Shown piece by piece: positions 46,022 to 55,239 of a stretch of DNA of 64,000 nucleotides; within the stretch, counting starts at the first letter, position 1; the number at the start of each line of letters is the position of its first letter. Both the position numbers and the translations under genes were made by a program. Under the pieces are notes generated by a model. The model saw only the letters and a program-made list of their open reading frames with translations. It had not been told where the DNA came from and did no database searches. The DNA is from Streptomyces sp. RPA4-2 (GTDB lineage Bacteria > Actinomycetota > Actinomycetes > Streptomycetales > Streptomycetaceae): positions 5,518,001 through 5,582,000 of the forward strand of contig NZ_CP050975.2 in assembly GCF_012273515.2 (NCBI RefSeq), given 5' to 3'.

Positions 46022-47980
46022 ATGGCCGCCGTCACCGCGACCGTCGGGCACACCGGCGTCTCCGCCCTGCTCAAGAGCGCCACCCGGCACCGCGCCGTCG
46101 CCAAGATCCTGCTGCTCGCCGTCGCCGCGGCCGTCCTCGTCCCGGTCCTCGACTCCCGCTGGGCCAGCGGCACCTGGCCGCACGCGCTCACCGTCGACCT
46201 CGCCGCGCCCCTCGGCAGAACCAGCGACTGGATCATCGACAACCGGGACAGCCACCCGCTGTTCCTGTACTTCTTCGGCTATGTCAGCAACGCCGTCGTC
46301 CTGTGCGTACGCGCCGTCTATCTGGTGCTGCTCGCGGCGGGCTGGGCCGGCGTCACGGTGGCCGCGGGGCTCGTCGCCTGGCGGGCCGCCGGCATCCGGC
46401 TCGCGCTCGGAACGACCGCCGCCTTCCTCGCCTGCGGGCTGCTCGGCATGTGGGTGCCCACCCTCCAGACGCTCGCGCTGATGGTGGTCGCCGTCCTCGC
46501 GTCCGTCGCCCTCGGCGCGCTGCTCGGCCTCGCCGCCGGACTCTCCGACCGCACCTACCGCGCGCTGCGCCCGGTCCTCGACACCATGCAGGTGCTCCCG
46601 GCCTTCGCCTACCTGCTGCCCGTCGTCCTGGTCTTCGGGATCGGCGTCCCCGCCGCCGTCCTCGCCACCGTCGTGTACGCGGCGCCGCCCATGGCCCGCC
46701 TGACCGCGCTCGGCCTGCGCGACGCCGACACCGGCGTGATGGAGGCCGTCACCTCGCTCGGCGCCACGGCCCGGCAGCGCCTGCTGACCGCCCGCCTCCC
46801 GCTGGCCCGCAAGGAACTCCTGCTGGGCCTCAACCAGACGATCATGATGGCGCTGTCGATGGCGGTCATCGCCTCCGTCATCGGCGCGGGCGGCCTCGGC
46901 GACCGCGTCTACCAGGCCCTCGCCTCCGTCGACGTGGGCGCCGCGCTCGCCGCCGGCATCCCGATCGTGCTGCTCGCGGTCGTCCTGGACCGGGTGACCG
47001 GCGCCGCGGGCGAACGGCTCGGCACCCGCACCGGGGGAACCGCCCTGCTCTGGGCGTACGCCCTCGCCGCGGCCGTCGCCGTGGCGCTCGCCGGACGCCT
47101 CACCGGCCGGCTCGACTGGCCCGGCACCTGGACCCTGCACATCGCCGAGCCCGTGAACCGCGTCGTCGGCTGGATGACCGACCACCTCTACTCCGGAGTG
47201 CCCTACCTCGGCGGCACCGCCGACTGGGCCGGCCACTTCACCACGTGGGTCCTGGACCCCCTCCGGGACGGCCTCCAGTCGCTGCCCTGGTGGTCCATCC
47301 TGCTGATCGTCGCCGCCCTCGCCTGGCTGATCGGCACCTGGCGCACCGCCCTCACCGCGGTCCTCGCGATGGCCGCGATCGGGGTCCTGGGCGTGTGGAA
47401 GCCCTCCCTCGACACGCTCTCGCAGGTGCTCGCGGCCGTCGCCGTGACCCTCGTCCTCGGTTTCGCGACCGGCGTGGCGGCGGCGCGCAGCGAGCGCGTC
47501 GAGCGGCTGCTGCGGCCCGTCCTCGACGTCTTCCAGACGATGCCGCAGTTCGTGTACCTCATCCCCGTGGTGGCGCTGTTCGGCGTCGGCCGCGCGCCCG
47601 CCGTCGCCGCGGCCGTCGTCTACGCCCTGCCCGCCGTCGTCCGCATCACCACCCAGGGACTGCGCGCCGTCGACCCCGCCGCGCTGGAGGCGGCCCGCTC
47701 GCTCGGCGCCACCGGCACCCAGCAGCTGCGCCAGGTCCAGCTCCCGCTGGCCCGGCCGGCACTGCTCCTCGCCGTCAACCAGGGGGTCGTGCTGGTCCTC
47801 GCCGTCGTCATCATCGGCGGCCTGGTCGGCGGCGGCGCGCTCGGCTACGACGTCGTGTTCGGCCTCGCCCAGGGCGACCTGGCGACCGGCCTGGTGGCCG
47901 GAGCGGCGATCGTCTGCCTCGGCCTGATGCTCGACCGGGTGACCCAGCCGACCCGGCGGTCCACGAAGAAGGGAGCGTGA
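46022..47980 (+). CDS. ABC transporter permease, two fused permease domains (betaine-type)
   Basis: 652 aa, about twice the usual OpuAB/ProW length. Each half has a set of hydrophobic helices and one binding-protein-dependent permease signature: SLGATARQRLLTARLPLARKE in the first, and SLGATGTQQLRQVQLPLARPA in the second. Both are the EAA loops that contact the ATPase. One polypeptide therefore likely forms the whole channel. ATG 46022 is 1 nt after the ATPase stop; the binding protein follows after 1 nt. Confidence 0.9.
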   Translation: MAAVTATVGHTGVSALLKSATRHRAVAKILLLAVAAAVLVPVLDSRWASGTWPHALTVDLAAPLGRTSDWIIDNRDSHPLFLYFFGYVSNAVVLCVRAVYLVLLAAGWAGVTVAAGLVAWRAAGIRLALGTTAAFLACGLLGMWVPTLQTLALMVVAVLASVALGALLGLAAGLSDRTYRALRPVLDTMQVLPAFAYLLPVVLVFGIGVPAAVLATVVYAAPPMARLTALGLRDADTGVMEAVTSLGATARQRLLTARLPLARKELLLGLNQTIMMALSMAVIASVIGAGGLGDRVYQALASVDVGAALAAGIPIVLLAVVLDRVTGAAGERLGTRTGGTALLWAYALAAAVAVALAGRLTGRLDWPGTWTLHIAEPVNRVVGWMTDHLYSGVPYLGGTADWAGHFTTWVLDPLRDGLQSLPWWSILLIVAALAWLIGTWRTALTAVLAMAAIGVLGVWKPSLDTLSQVLAAVAVTLVLGFATGVAAARSERVERLLRPVLDVFQTMPQFVYLIPVVALFGVGRAPAVAAAVVYALPAVVRITTQGLRAVDPAALEAARSLGATGTQQLRQVQLPLARPALLLAVNQGVVLVLAVVIIGGLVGGGALGYDVVFGLAQGDLATGLVAGAAIVCLGLMLDRVTQPTRRSTKKGA

Positions 47981-47981
47981 C

Positions 47982-48938
47982 ATGCGACTTCGTACGATTT
48001 CGGTGACAGCCGGGGTGTCCGCGCTGCTGCTGCTCACCGGCTGCGGCGCGGCCGACATGACCAAGCAGGCCTCGCCCTTCGCCGGCGCCCAGGGCGCCGG
48101 GACGGTGACCCTGTCCGTGCAGTCCTGGGTGGGAGCGCAGGCCAACGTGGGTGTCGCGCAGTACCTGCTGGAGCACGAGCTCGGCTATCGCGTCGACACC
48201 GTGCAGGTCGACGAGGTCCCCGCGTGGGACGCGCTCAGCCAGGGCCGGGTCGACGCCATCCTCGAGGACTGGGGCCACCCCGACCAGGAGAAGCGGTACG
48301 TCGAGGACAAGAAGACGATCGTCCCGGGCGGCGGGCTGGGGGTCACCGGGCACATCGGCTGGTACGTGCCCACGTACTTCGCCCGGCAGCACCCGGACGT
48401 CACCGACTGGAAGAACCTCGACAAGTACGCCGGACAGCTGCGCACCGCGGAGAGCGGCGGCAAGGGCCAACTGCTGGACGGCTCCCCGTCGTACGTCACC
48501 AACGACAAGGCGCTGGTCGGCAACCTGAAGCTGAACTACCAGGTGGTGTTCGCCGGTTCGGAGGCCGCGCAGATCACCCAGATGAAGCAGTTCGCGAAGG
48601 AGAAGAAGCCCTTCCTCACGTACTGGTACTCACCCCAGTGGCTCTTCCAGAAGGTCCCGATGACGGAGGTGAGGCTGCCCGCCTACAAGGAGGGCTGCGA
48701 CGCGGACGCGGCGAAGGTCGCCTGCGCCTATCCGCACACCCCGCTCCAGAAGTACCTCAACACGGACTTCGCGAAGAACGGCGGCAAGGCGGCCGCCTTC
48801 CTGAAGAAGTTCAAGTGGACCACCGAGGACCAGAACGACGTCTCCCTGATGATCGCCAACGACAAGCTGTCGGCGCAGGAGGCGGCGAAGAAGTGGGTGG
48901 ACAGCCACGCGTCGACCTGGCGGGCGTGGCTGTCGTGA
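47982..48938 (+). CDS. Glycine betaine/choline substrate-binding lipoprotein
   Basis: 318 aa, OpuAC/ProX-like. The signal peptide ends in a lipobox (LLLLTGC, Cys about 22), so the protein is tethered outside the membrane. The mature part has SWVGAQANVGVAQYLLEHELGY, DEVPAWDALSQGRVDAILEDWG and HIGWYVPTYFARQHPDVTDW, with the Trp and Tyr residues that cage quaternary amines in this family. It completes the uptake system beside the synthesis genes, so the locus both imports and makes osmoprotectant. Confidence 0.92.
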   Translation: MRLRTISVTAGVSALLLLTGCGAADMTKQASPFAGAQGAGTVTLSVQSWVGAQANVGVAQYLLEHELGYRVDTVQVDEVPAWDALSQGRVDAILEDWGHPDQEKRYVEDKKTIVPGGGLGVTGHIGWYVPTYFARQHPDVTDWKNLDKYAGQLRTAESGGKGQLLDGSPSYVTNDKALVGNLKLNYQVVFAGSEAAQITQMKQFAKEKKPFLTYWYSPQWLFQKVPMTEVRLPAYKEGCDADAAKVACAYPHTPLQKYLNTDFAKNGGKAAAFLKKFKWTTEDQNDVSLMIANDKLSAQEAAKKWVDSHASTWRAWLS

Positions 48939-48999
48939 CCCCGGCCGGCTCAGTCCCGTGAGGAGCTCCGCGGCGCCGCCGCCGCTGTCACCGCCGCCG

Positions 49000-49542
49000 T
49001 CAGTTGTACTGTCCCGGCGTGTAGTGGCCGGGTACGAGCCGGCAGGTCACCCCGAACCGGTTCCACGCGTTGATGACCGTGATCGAGGCGATCAGCTGCG
49101 CCAGCTCCGCCTCCTCGAAGTGCCGGGCGGCGCGTGCGTAGACCTCGTCGGGCACGAAGCCGTCGGTCAGTACGGTGACCGCCTCCGTCAGCTCGATCGC
49201 CGCGAGCTCCTTCTCGGTGTAGAAGTGCCGGGACTCGTCCCACGCGCTGAGCTGCACGATCCGCTCGACGCTCGCGCCCGCGGCGAGCGCGTCCTTGGTG
49301 TGCATGTCGAGGCAGAACGCGCAGTGGTTGAGCTGTGAGGCACGGATCCGCACCAGCTCGCCCAGCTTCGGGTCGAGCCCCTGCTGGGCCGCCGTGTCGA
49401 GCCGGACCATGGCCTTGTAGACGTCGGGGGCCAGCTTGGCCCAGGCCAGCCGGGGGCTGTGCTCGGGGGCGTACTCCTCGGCGGTGCCGGTGCCGGTGCC
49501 GGTGTCGGTCGCGGTGTCGGTGGGGGCTTCGTTCGTCGTCAT
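49000..49542 (-). CDS. AhpD-like carboxymuconolactone decarboxylase family protein
   Basis: 180 aa. The AhpD signature is HCAFCLDMHTKDA: a redox CxxC with a following His, preceded by Glu in LGELVRIRASQLN. Such proteins are thiol-dependent peroxidases or reductants. The N-terminus is a short Thr/Gly repeat (TDTATDTGTGTGTAEE), encoded by GTGTCGGT-like DNA repeats. It is divergent from the MocR-type regulator with 46 bp between, so the regulator probably controls it. Confidence 0.88.
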   Translation of the reverse strand: MTTNEAPTDTATDTGTGTGTAEEYAPEHSPRLAWAKLAPDVYKAMVRLDTAAQQGLDPKLGELVRIRASQLNHCAFCLDMHTKDALAAGASVERIVQLSAWDESRHFYTEKELAAIELTEAVTVLTDGFVPDEVYARAARHFEEAELAQLIASITVINAWNRFGVTCRLVPGHYTPGQYN

Positions 49543-49588
49543 GCCTCGACCCTACGAATGAGGCAGCCCAGGAGTATGGTCCATTTCC

Positions 49589-51007
49589 ATGGCGGAATCT
49601 TGGGCCACTTTCGGGATCGACCTCCATGTCGAGCCGACCGGATCGGGTGTCCGCAAGGGGCTGACGGACGCCCTGCGGGAAGCGGTCCGCGGCGGCCGGC
49701 TGGCGCCCGGCACCCGGCTGCCCTCCTCCCGCTCCCTCGCCGCCGACCTGGGCATCGCCCGCAACACGGTCGCCGACGTGTACACCGACCTGGTGGCGGA
49801 GGGCTGGCTCACCGCACGCCAGGGCTCGGGCACGAGCGTCGCCGAACGTCCGGTGTCCGCGCCGTCGGCCGCCCCGGAACCGCGCCGCGCCCGCTCCCGG
49901 CCGGTGTACGACCTGATGCCCGGCAGTCCGGACCTGTCCTTCTTCCCCCGCGCGGCCTGGCTGAAGGCCTCCCGGCGGGCTCTGGCGACGGCTCCGTACG
50001 ACGCCCTCGGCTACGGCGACCCGCGGGGCCGGGTGGAACTGCGCACCGCCCTGGCCGGCTATCTGGCCCGGGCCCGCGGAGTCCGCGCCGACCCGGAGCG
50101 CATCCTGATCTGCGCCGGTTTCGCGCACGGGCTGATGCTGCTCGGCCAGGTGCTGCGCGAACGGGGAGCGCGGGCGCTGGCCGTGGAGCCGTACGGGCTG
50201 GACGTGTACTGGGACCTGCTGGAACGAGCCGGCCTGCGGACACTGCCGCTCGGCTTCGACGGACTGGGCACGCGCACGGAGGAGTTGACGGCCGGTGACC
50301 TGCCCGGGGCGCGGGCGGTGCTGCTGACCCCCGCGCACCAGTTCCCGATGGGGCTGCCGCTGCACCCCGAACGGCGGGCCGCGGTGGTGGACTGGGCGCG
50401 GCGCGGCGACGGGCTGATCCTGGAGGACGACTACGACGGGGAGTTCCGCTACGACCGCCAGCCGGTCGGCGCGCTCCAGGGCCTCGACCCAGACCACGTG
50501 GTCTACCTGGGCACGGCGAGCAAGTCCCTGGCCCCGGGCCTGCGGCTGGGCTGGCTGGTGCTGCCGCCGTCGATCGCGCCGGAGATGGTCGCGGCGAAGG
50601 GCTGGGCGGACTGGTCCTGCGGGGTGCTGGACCAGCTGACGCTGGCGGAGTTCCTCACCTCGGGCGCGTACGACCGGCACGTCCGCGCGGCCCGCCTGCG
50701 CTACCGCCGTCGCCGGGACGCGCTGGTGGCGCAGCTCGCGGACCGTGCCCCCGGAGTCCGGGCGACCGGGATCGCGGCGGGTCTGCACGTGATGCTGCGA
50801 CTGCCGCCCGGCACGGAGCGGCCCGCGCTGCGGGCGGCGGCCTGGCACGGACTCGCCGTCCACGGACTGGACCGCTACCGCCACCCGGACTCGACGGCCG
50901 GCCGCACGGACGCGCTCGTGGTGGGGTACGGGACACCACCGGACCACGGGTGGGCCGGGGCGCTGGAGGCACTGTGCGCGACCTTGGCCTCCGCCGCCGG
51001 CGGATAG
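49589..51007 (+). CDS. MocR/PdxR-type GntR regulator with aminotransferase domain
   Basis: 472 aa. The N-terminal GntR winged helix (LTDALREAVRGGRLAPGTRLPSSRSLAADL, ARNTVADVYTDLVAEGWL) is fused to a fold-type I aminotransferase-like domain. The PLP Lys is in YLGTASKSLAPGLRLGW and the cofactor Asp in ILEDDYDGEFRYDRQP. MocR proteins sense PLP or amino compounds and regulate neighbouring genes. The target is probably the divergent AhpD-like gene, which shares its 46-bp promoter region. Confidence 0.9.
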   Translation: MAESWATFGIDLHVEPTGSGVRKGLTDALREAVRGGRLAPGTRLPSSRSLAADLGIARNTVADVYTDLVAEGWLTARQGSGTSVAERPVSAPSAAPEPRRARSRPVYDLMPGSPDLSFFPRAAWLKASRRALATAPYDALGYGDPRGRVELRTALAGYLARARGVRADPERILICAGFAHGLMLLGQVLRERGARALAVEPYGLDVYWDLLERAGLRTLPLGFDGLGTRTEELTAGDLPGARAVLLTPAHQFPMGLPLHPERRAAVVDWARRGDGLILEDDYDGEFRYDRQPVGALQGLDPDHVVYLGTASKSLAPGLRLGWLVLPPSIAPEMVAAKGWADWSCGVLDQLTLAEFLTSGAYDRHVRAARLRYRRRRDALVAQLADRAPGVRATGIAAGLHVMLRLPPGTERPALRAAAWHGLAVHGLDRYRHPDSTAGRTDALVVGYGTPPDHGWAGALEALCATLASAAGG

Positions 51008-51045
51008 GCCCGGAACCGCCGTCCGGGACGGAGCGGCGCACCGGC

Positions 51046-51180
51046 GAGCCGTGCCGAGTCGTGCCGAGCCGAGCCGAGCCGAGCCCAGTCGTGCCGAACC
51101 AAGCCGAACCAAGCCGAACCAAGCCGAACCAAGCCGAACCAAGCCGTGCCGAGCCGTGCCGAGCCGTGCCGAGCCGTGCC
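51046..51180. repeat. 10-bp tandem repeat array in two alternating forms
   Basis: A strict 10-bp period runs for 135 bp. GCCGAACCAA is repeated five times in the middle, flanked on the left by GAGCC/GTGCCGAGTC-type units and on the right by four copies of GTGCCGAGCC. It lies between the stop of the MocR-type gene and the EamA-half genes. There are no spacers, so it is not CRISPR. Ten base pairs is about one helical turn, so the C/G-rich and A-rich halves are phased on one face. Confidence 0.85.
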
Positions 51181-51297
51181 GGGGTCAGCGACGGGCGGCG
51201 TCCACGCCGCGCCCGGCCGGCTGCCGCTTGAGACGGGCGAAGACGCTCGCCCCGACCCTGCGCGGGGGCCGCCCGGCCCGCTCCCTCGTCGTTGTCG

Positions 51298-51744
51298 TCA
51301 GCCCTCCTCCACCGGGGCCTCCCCGAACCGTGCCAGGGCCAGCGCCCCGGCCACCGCCACCAGGAACCCGAGCACCGCCAGCCACTCCAGCCCCTCCCGC
51401 GTACGGTCACCCAGCCAGACCACGCCCACCAGGGCCGGCCCGATGGTCTCGCCGATCACCAGGCCCGCGGTCGCCGTCGTCACCGAGCCGCGCTGCAGCG
51501 CCGTGGTCAGCAGCAGGAACGCGGCACCTCCCCCGACCAGCAGCGCGTACACCGCCGGATTGCGCACCAGCGTTCCCGGCGCGAGGTCGTCGATCAGCCG
51601 CACGGACACCTCGACCACGCCGAACCCGAACCCCGCCCCCAGCCCGAGCACCAGCGCCCGCCCGCGCCCCGACAGCCGTCCGCCCACCAGCCCCAGCAGC
51701 AACACCAGTACCGCGGTCCCCAGCATCACGTACTTCAGCGTCAT
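51298..51744 (-). CDS. EamA/DMT-type membrane protein, C-terminal half
   Basis: 148 aa with about five transmembrane helices (TLKYVMLGTAVLVLLLGLVG, AVYALLVGGGAAFLLLTTAL, TREGLEWLAVLGFLVAVAG). ATG 51744 overlaps the stop of the upstream half as ATGA. Together they have the size and helix count of one 10-helix drug/metabolite transporter. This could be a genuinely split, translationally coupled pair or one gene with a single-base frame break; the ATGA junction favours the former but does not prove it. Confidence 0.7.
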   Translation of the reverse strand: MTLKYVMLGTAVLVLLLGLVGGRLSGRGRALVLGLGAGFGFGVVEVSVRLIDDLAPGTLVRNPAVYALLVGGGAAFLLLTTALQRGSVTTATAGLVIGETIGPALVGVVWLGDRTREGLEWLAVLGFLVAVAGALALARFGEAPVEEG

Positions 51745-52148
51745 GGAGCCCGCCCGGTCCCCTCGGCCCCGGACGCCAGCCCGAGCATCCCGAGCCCCGC
51801 GCACACCACCCCCACCGCCGCCCACTCCGACCCGCTGAGCCGCACTCGCAGCAGTCGCGCCGCCACCACCGCGGTCACCGCGAGGCTCGACGCCAGCGCG
51901 GCCCCCACCGCGTAGATGGGCAGGGACCGCAGCGCCGCGATCTGGAACACGAAACCGAGCCCGTCCAGCGCCAGCCCCGCGAGATACCGCCACTGCCGCA
52001 GTGCCCGCAGCAGCAGCGCCGCGTCCCCGCCCGGGCCGCCGGTGCCGGTGCCGGTGTCGGCCGCCGTCCGTGCGGCGATCGCCTGCAACACCGTCGCCGT
52101 ACCGAAACAGACCGCCGCACCAAGCGCGCACATCATTCCAAAGAGCAC
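51741..52148 (-). CDS. EamA/DMT-type membrane protein, N-terminal half
   Basis: 135 aa with four to five helices (MMCALGAAVCFGTATVLQAI, ALASSLAVTAVVAARLL, AAVGVVCAGLGMLGLASG). The GTG at 52148 lies 6 nt after TACAGT, a typical leaderless start, and the sequence upstream of it reads poorly as protein. It ends at the ATGA that begins the C-terminal half. Substrate unknown. Confidence 0.7.
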   Translation of the reverse strand: MLFGMMCALGAAVCFGTATVLQAIAARTAADTGTGTGGPGGDAALLLRALRQWRYLAGLALDGLGFVFQIAALRSLPIYAVGAALASSLAVTAVVAARLLRVRLSGSEWAAVGVVCAGLGMLGLASGAEGTGRAP

Positions 52149-52268
52149 GAAGTGACTGTAGGGGAAGCCGAATCGGAGGGGGTCACCGCGTACCGGCCGC
52201 GACCGGTCTCTACGCTGATCGCCGGCGCTGAGCCGGACGAACTCATCTGGACCACGGGGAGAGCGAAC

Positions 52269-52625
52269 ATGGCGGACACACGACGGCGACTGCGCTCCGG
52301 CACGGTCGTGCTCGGCGGCATGGGACTGCTCGCGGCGACCCTCACCGCCTGCTCCTCGGATCCCGACAAGCGCTGTGTCGACCGGGACAGCTACCAGGCG
52401 CTCAAGGGCTACAAGGTCGTCGCGGACAAGAACTGCACGTCCACGAAGTCGGCCACGCACGGCACGTGGTACTACGGGGGCGACAAGAAGCACAGCTGGG
52501 TGGACGGCGGCTCGTTCACCAAGCTGGGCAAGGGATCCGGCTCCTCCGGAGGCAGCCACGGCCACGGCGTGGACCGCGGCGGCTTCGGCGGCGGCAAGGG
52601 CGGGAAGGGCGGCTCCGGCGGCTGA
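52269..52625 (+). CDS. Small putative lipoprotein
   Basis: 118 aa. The signal peptide carries a lipobox-like LLAATLTACSS (Cys about 28). The mature part has CVDRDSYQALKGYKVVADKNC and THGTWYYGGDKKHSWVDGGSF, then a Gly/Ser/His/Lys-rich tail (GGGKGGKGGSGG). GGGGAGAG precedes ATG 52269. Gly-rich extracellular tails of this sort are common on small Streptomyces lipoproteins; function unknown. It lies 57 nt upstream of the ATP-grasp gene and may be co-transcribed with it. Confidence 0.75.
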   Translation: MADTRRRLRSGTVVLGGMGLLAATLTACSSDPDKRCVDRDSYQALKGYKVVADKNCTSTKSATHGTWYYGGDKKHSWVDGGSFTKLGKGSGSSGGSHGHGVDRGGFGGGKGGKGGSGG

Positions 52626-52681
52626 GCGCGCCGACGCCACCGACCCCGTACCGCCCAGCACCCGATCGGACACATGACGCC

Positions 52682-53866
52682 GTGGAACGCCGTCCCCTCG
52701 AACCCCGCGCCGACTGGCAGCAGACCGTCGAACGGCAGGGCCTCATCTACCCGCTGACCCGCTACCCGGACGACTCCCTGCGCCCCTACTGGGACGAGAG
52801 CGCGTACTACGCCTTCTCGCTCCCCGAGGTCGAGGCCCTGGAGGACACCGTCGCGGAACTGCACCGCATGTGCCTCGCGGCGGCCGGGCACATCGTCGAG
52901 GCGAACCGCTTCGCCGACCTCGGCATCACCGACCCGAGGGTCGTCCGGGCGGTCACCGAGGCCTGGCACCGCCGTGCCGAACTGCCCTCCGTCTACGGCC
53001 GCTTCGACCTGCGCTACGACGGTACGGGCCCCGCCAGACTGCTGGAGTACAACGCCGACACCCCGACCTCGCTCGTCGAGGCCGCGAGCCCCCAGTGGTT
53101 CTGGATGGAGGATCGTTTCCCCGGCGCCGACCAGTGGAACTCCCTGCACGAACGCCTCGTCGCCGCCTGGCGGAAGCAGGCCGCCCTCCTCCCGCCGGGC
53201 AGCCCCCTGTACTTCGCGCACTCCGCGGAGGACGAGCTCGGCGAGGACCTGATGACCGTCGCCTATCTGAAGGAGACCGCCGAACAGGCGGGCCTCGACA
53301 CCGACTGGATATCGGTCGAGGAGATCGGCTGGGACCCCCTGTCCGGCCGCTTCGTCGACAACCGGCTCCGCTTCATCCGCGCCTGCTTCAAGCTGTACCC
53401 CTGGGAATGGCTCACCACCGACCGCTTCGCCGGCCACGTCCTGGACACCCTCGACAACGGCGGCGGTACGGGCTCGACGATGTGGATCGAGCCCGTCTGG
53501 AAGATGCTCCTCAGCAACAAGGCGCTTCTGGCGATCCTCTGGGAGCTGTACCCGGGCCACCCCAACCTGCTGGCCGCCCATCTCGACGGCCCGCGGGACC
53601 TGGCCGCGACCACGGGGTACGTCGCCAAGCCGCTGCTCGGCCGCGAGGGCGCCGGCGTCACCGTCCACGAACCCGGCGCGGACCCCGTCCTGCGGGACGA
53701 ACCCTGCTGCTACCAGGAGTTGGCCCCGCTGCCCTCCTTCGACGGCAACCGCGTCGTGCTCGGCGCCTGGGTGGTGGAGGACGAACCGGCCGGACTCGGT
53801 ATCCGCGAGTCGGCGGGCCTGATCACCGACGAGTACGCCCGCTTCCTGCCGCACGTGATCGTCTAG
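52682..53866 (+). CDS. Glutathionylspermidine synthase-family ATP-grasp protein
   Basis: 394 aa. It matches the C-terminal synthetase domain of Gsp (and YgiC/YjfC): RFDLRYDGTGPARLLEYNADTP near residue 110 supplies metal and substrate ligands, EPVWKMLLSNKALLAILWE and YVAKPLLGREGAGVTV form the ATP-grasp, and CCYQELAPLPSF and VLGAWVVEDEPAGLGIRE close it. Such stand-alone proteins probably ligate a peptide or amine, but actinobacteria make no glutathione, so the product is unknown. GTG 52682 is chosen by frame; the ribosome-binding site is weak. Confidence 0.85.
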   Translation: MERRPLEPRADWQQTVERQGLIYPLTRYPDDSLRPYWDESAYYAFSLPEVEALEDTVAELHRMCLAAAGHIVEANRFADLGITDPRVVRAVTEAWHRRAELPSVYGRFDLRYDGTGPARLLEYNADTPTSLVEAASPQWFWMEDRFPGADQWNSLHERLVAAWRKQAALLPPGSPLYFAHSAEDELGEDLMTVAYLKETAEQAGLDTDWISVEEIGWDPLSGRFVDNRLRFIRACFKLYPWEWLTTDRFAGHVLDTLDNGGGTGSTMWIEPVWKMLLSNKALLAILWELYPGHPNLLAAHLDGPRDLAATTGYVAKPLLGREGAGVTVHEPGADPVLRDEPCCYQELAPLPSFDGNRVVLGAWVVEDEPAGLGIRESAGLITDEYARFLPHVIV

Positions 53867-53920
53867 GAGCTGCCGCGAGGTCGCCGGCAGGTGCGCCCGC
53901 CGGGGATCACGGGACAGCGC

Positions 53921-55126
53921 TCAGACGCCCAGCACGCCACGCAGCTGTGCCAGCCCCCAGTCCAGGTCGTCCTTGCCGATCACCAGTGGCGGGGCGATCC
54001 GGATCGTCGCCCCGTGGGTGTCCTTGACCAGGACGCCCCGGTCCATGAGCTGCTCGGAGACCTCACGGCCCGTCCCGTACGCCGGGGCGATGTCCACGCC
54101 CGCCCACAGCCCGCGCCCGCGGACCCCGGTCACCCGGCCCGTGCCGGCCAGCAGCCCCAGCTCCCGGTGCAGATGAGCCCCCAGCTCCGCCGCCCGCCGC
54201 TGGTACTCGCCCGTCCGCAGCATCGCGATCACCTCCAGGGCCACCGCGCAGGCCAGTGGATTCCCGCCGAACGTGGACCCGTGCTCGCCGGGCCTGAACA
54301 CGCCGAGCACCTCACCGCTCGACACCACCGCCGACACCGGCACGACCCCGCCACCGAGCGCCTTGCCCAGCACGTACATGTCCGGCACCACACCCTCGTG
54401 CTCGCACGCGAAGGTCTTCCCGGTCCGGCCCAGACCCGACTGGATCTCGTCCGCGACGAACAGCACGTTCCCCTCGCGTGTCAGGGCCCGCACCTCGGTG
54501 AGATAGCCGTCCGGCGGCACCACCACCCCCGCCTCGCCCTGGATCGGTTCCAGGAGCACGGCGACCGTCTCCTCGGTGAGCGCCGCCCGCAGCGCGTCCG
54601 CGTCCCCGTACGGCACGATGTCGAAGCCCGGCGTGAACGGACCGAAGTCCGCCCGCGCCTCCCGGTCCGTGGAGAAGCCGACGATGGTCGTCGTACGGCC
54701 GTGGAAGTTGTCGGCCGCCACCACGATCCTCGCCCGGCCGTCGGGAACGCCCTTGACGCGGTACCCCCACTTCCGGGCCGTCTTCACGGCCGTCTCCACC
54801 GCCTCGGCGCCCGTGTTCATCGGCAGCACCATCTCCATGCCGCACAGCTCCGCCAGCTCCGCGCAGAAGGCGGCGAACCGGTCGTGGTGGAACGCCCGGG
54901 ACGTCAGGGTCACCCGCTCGAGCTGCGCCTTGGCCGCGTCGATCAGCCGCCGGTGGCCGTGTCCGAAGTTCAGCGCCGAGTAGCCGGCCAGCAGGTCGAG
55001 ATAGCGCCGGCCCTCGACGTCCGTCATCCAGGCGCCGTCCGCCGTCGCCACGACGACCGGCAGCGGACGGTAGGTGGGCGCGCCGTGCGCGTCGGCAGCG
55101 GCGATGAGCCGTTCGGTGAGGGTCAC
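53921..55126 (-). CDS. rocD: Ornithine aminotransferase
   Basis: 401 aa class-III PLP aminotransferase converting ornithine and 2-oxoglutarate to glutamate semialdehyde. The N-terminus LLAGYSALNFGHGHRRLIDA, the cofactor loop MNTGAEAVETAVKTARKWGY, DNFHGRTTTIVGFS, LFVADEIQSGLGRTGK and the PLP Lys in YVLGKALGGGVVPVSAV are characteristic. GTG 55126 follows AGGAGACGGAGA. It is divergent from glyA. The arginine/dimethylarginine hydrolase gene often beside rocD in Streptomyces is not present here. Confidence 0.93.
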   Translation of the reverse strand: MTLTERLIAAADAHGAPTYRPLPVVVATADGAWMTDVEGRRYLDLLAGYSALNFGHGHRRLIDAAKAQLERVTLTSRAFHHDRFAAFCAELAELCGMEMVLPMNTGAEAVETAVKTARKWGYRVKGVPDGRARIVVAADNFHGRTTTIVGFSTDREARADFGPFTPGFDIVPYGDADALRAALTEETVAVLLEPIQGEAGVVVPPDGYLTEVRALTREGNVLFVADEIQSGLGRTGKTFACEHEGVVPDMYVLGKALGGGVVPVSAVVSSGEVLGVFRPGEHGSTFGGNPLACAVALEVIAMLRTGEYQRRAAELGAHLHRELGLLAGTGRVTGVRGRGLWAGVDIAPAYGTGREVSEQLMDRGVLVKDTHGATIRIAPPLVIGKDDLDWGLAQLRGVLGV

Positions 55127-55239
55127 GGAGTCTCCGTCTCCTGCGGCACCAGGGCCTTCCTCCCATCGTCGCTCGCCCGGGGCGCCGGCGGCGAGCGCGC
55201 GCCCCCGGCGTCGCGTGGCCCGTGATCCGGCGTGCCCGG

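Noticed and set aside
51046..51180. Repeat array considered as CRISPR
   Set aside because: Units are 10 bp, contiguous, with no spacers and no cas genes nearby.
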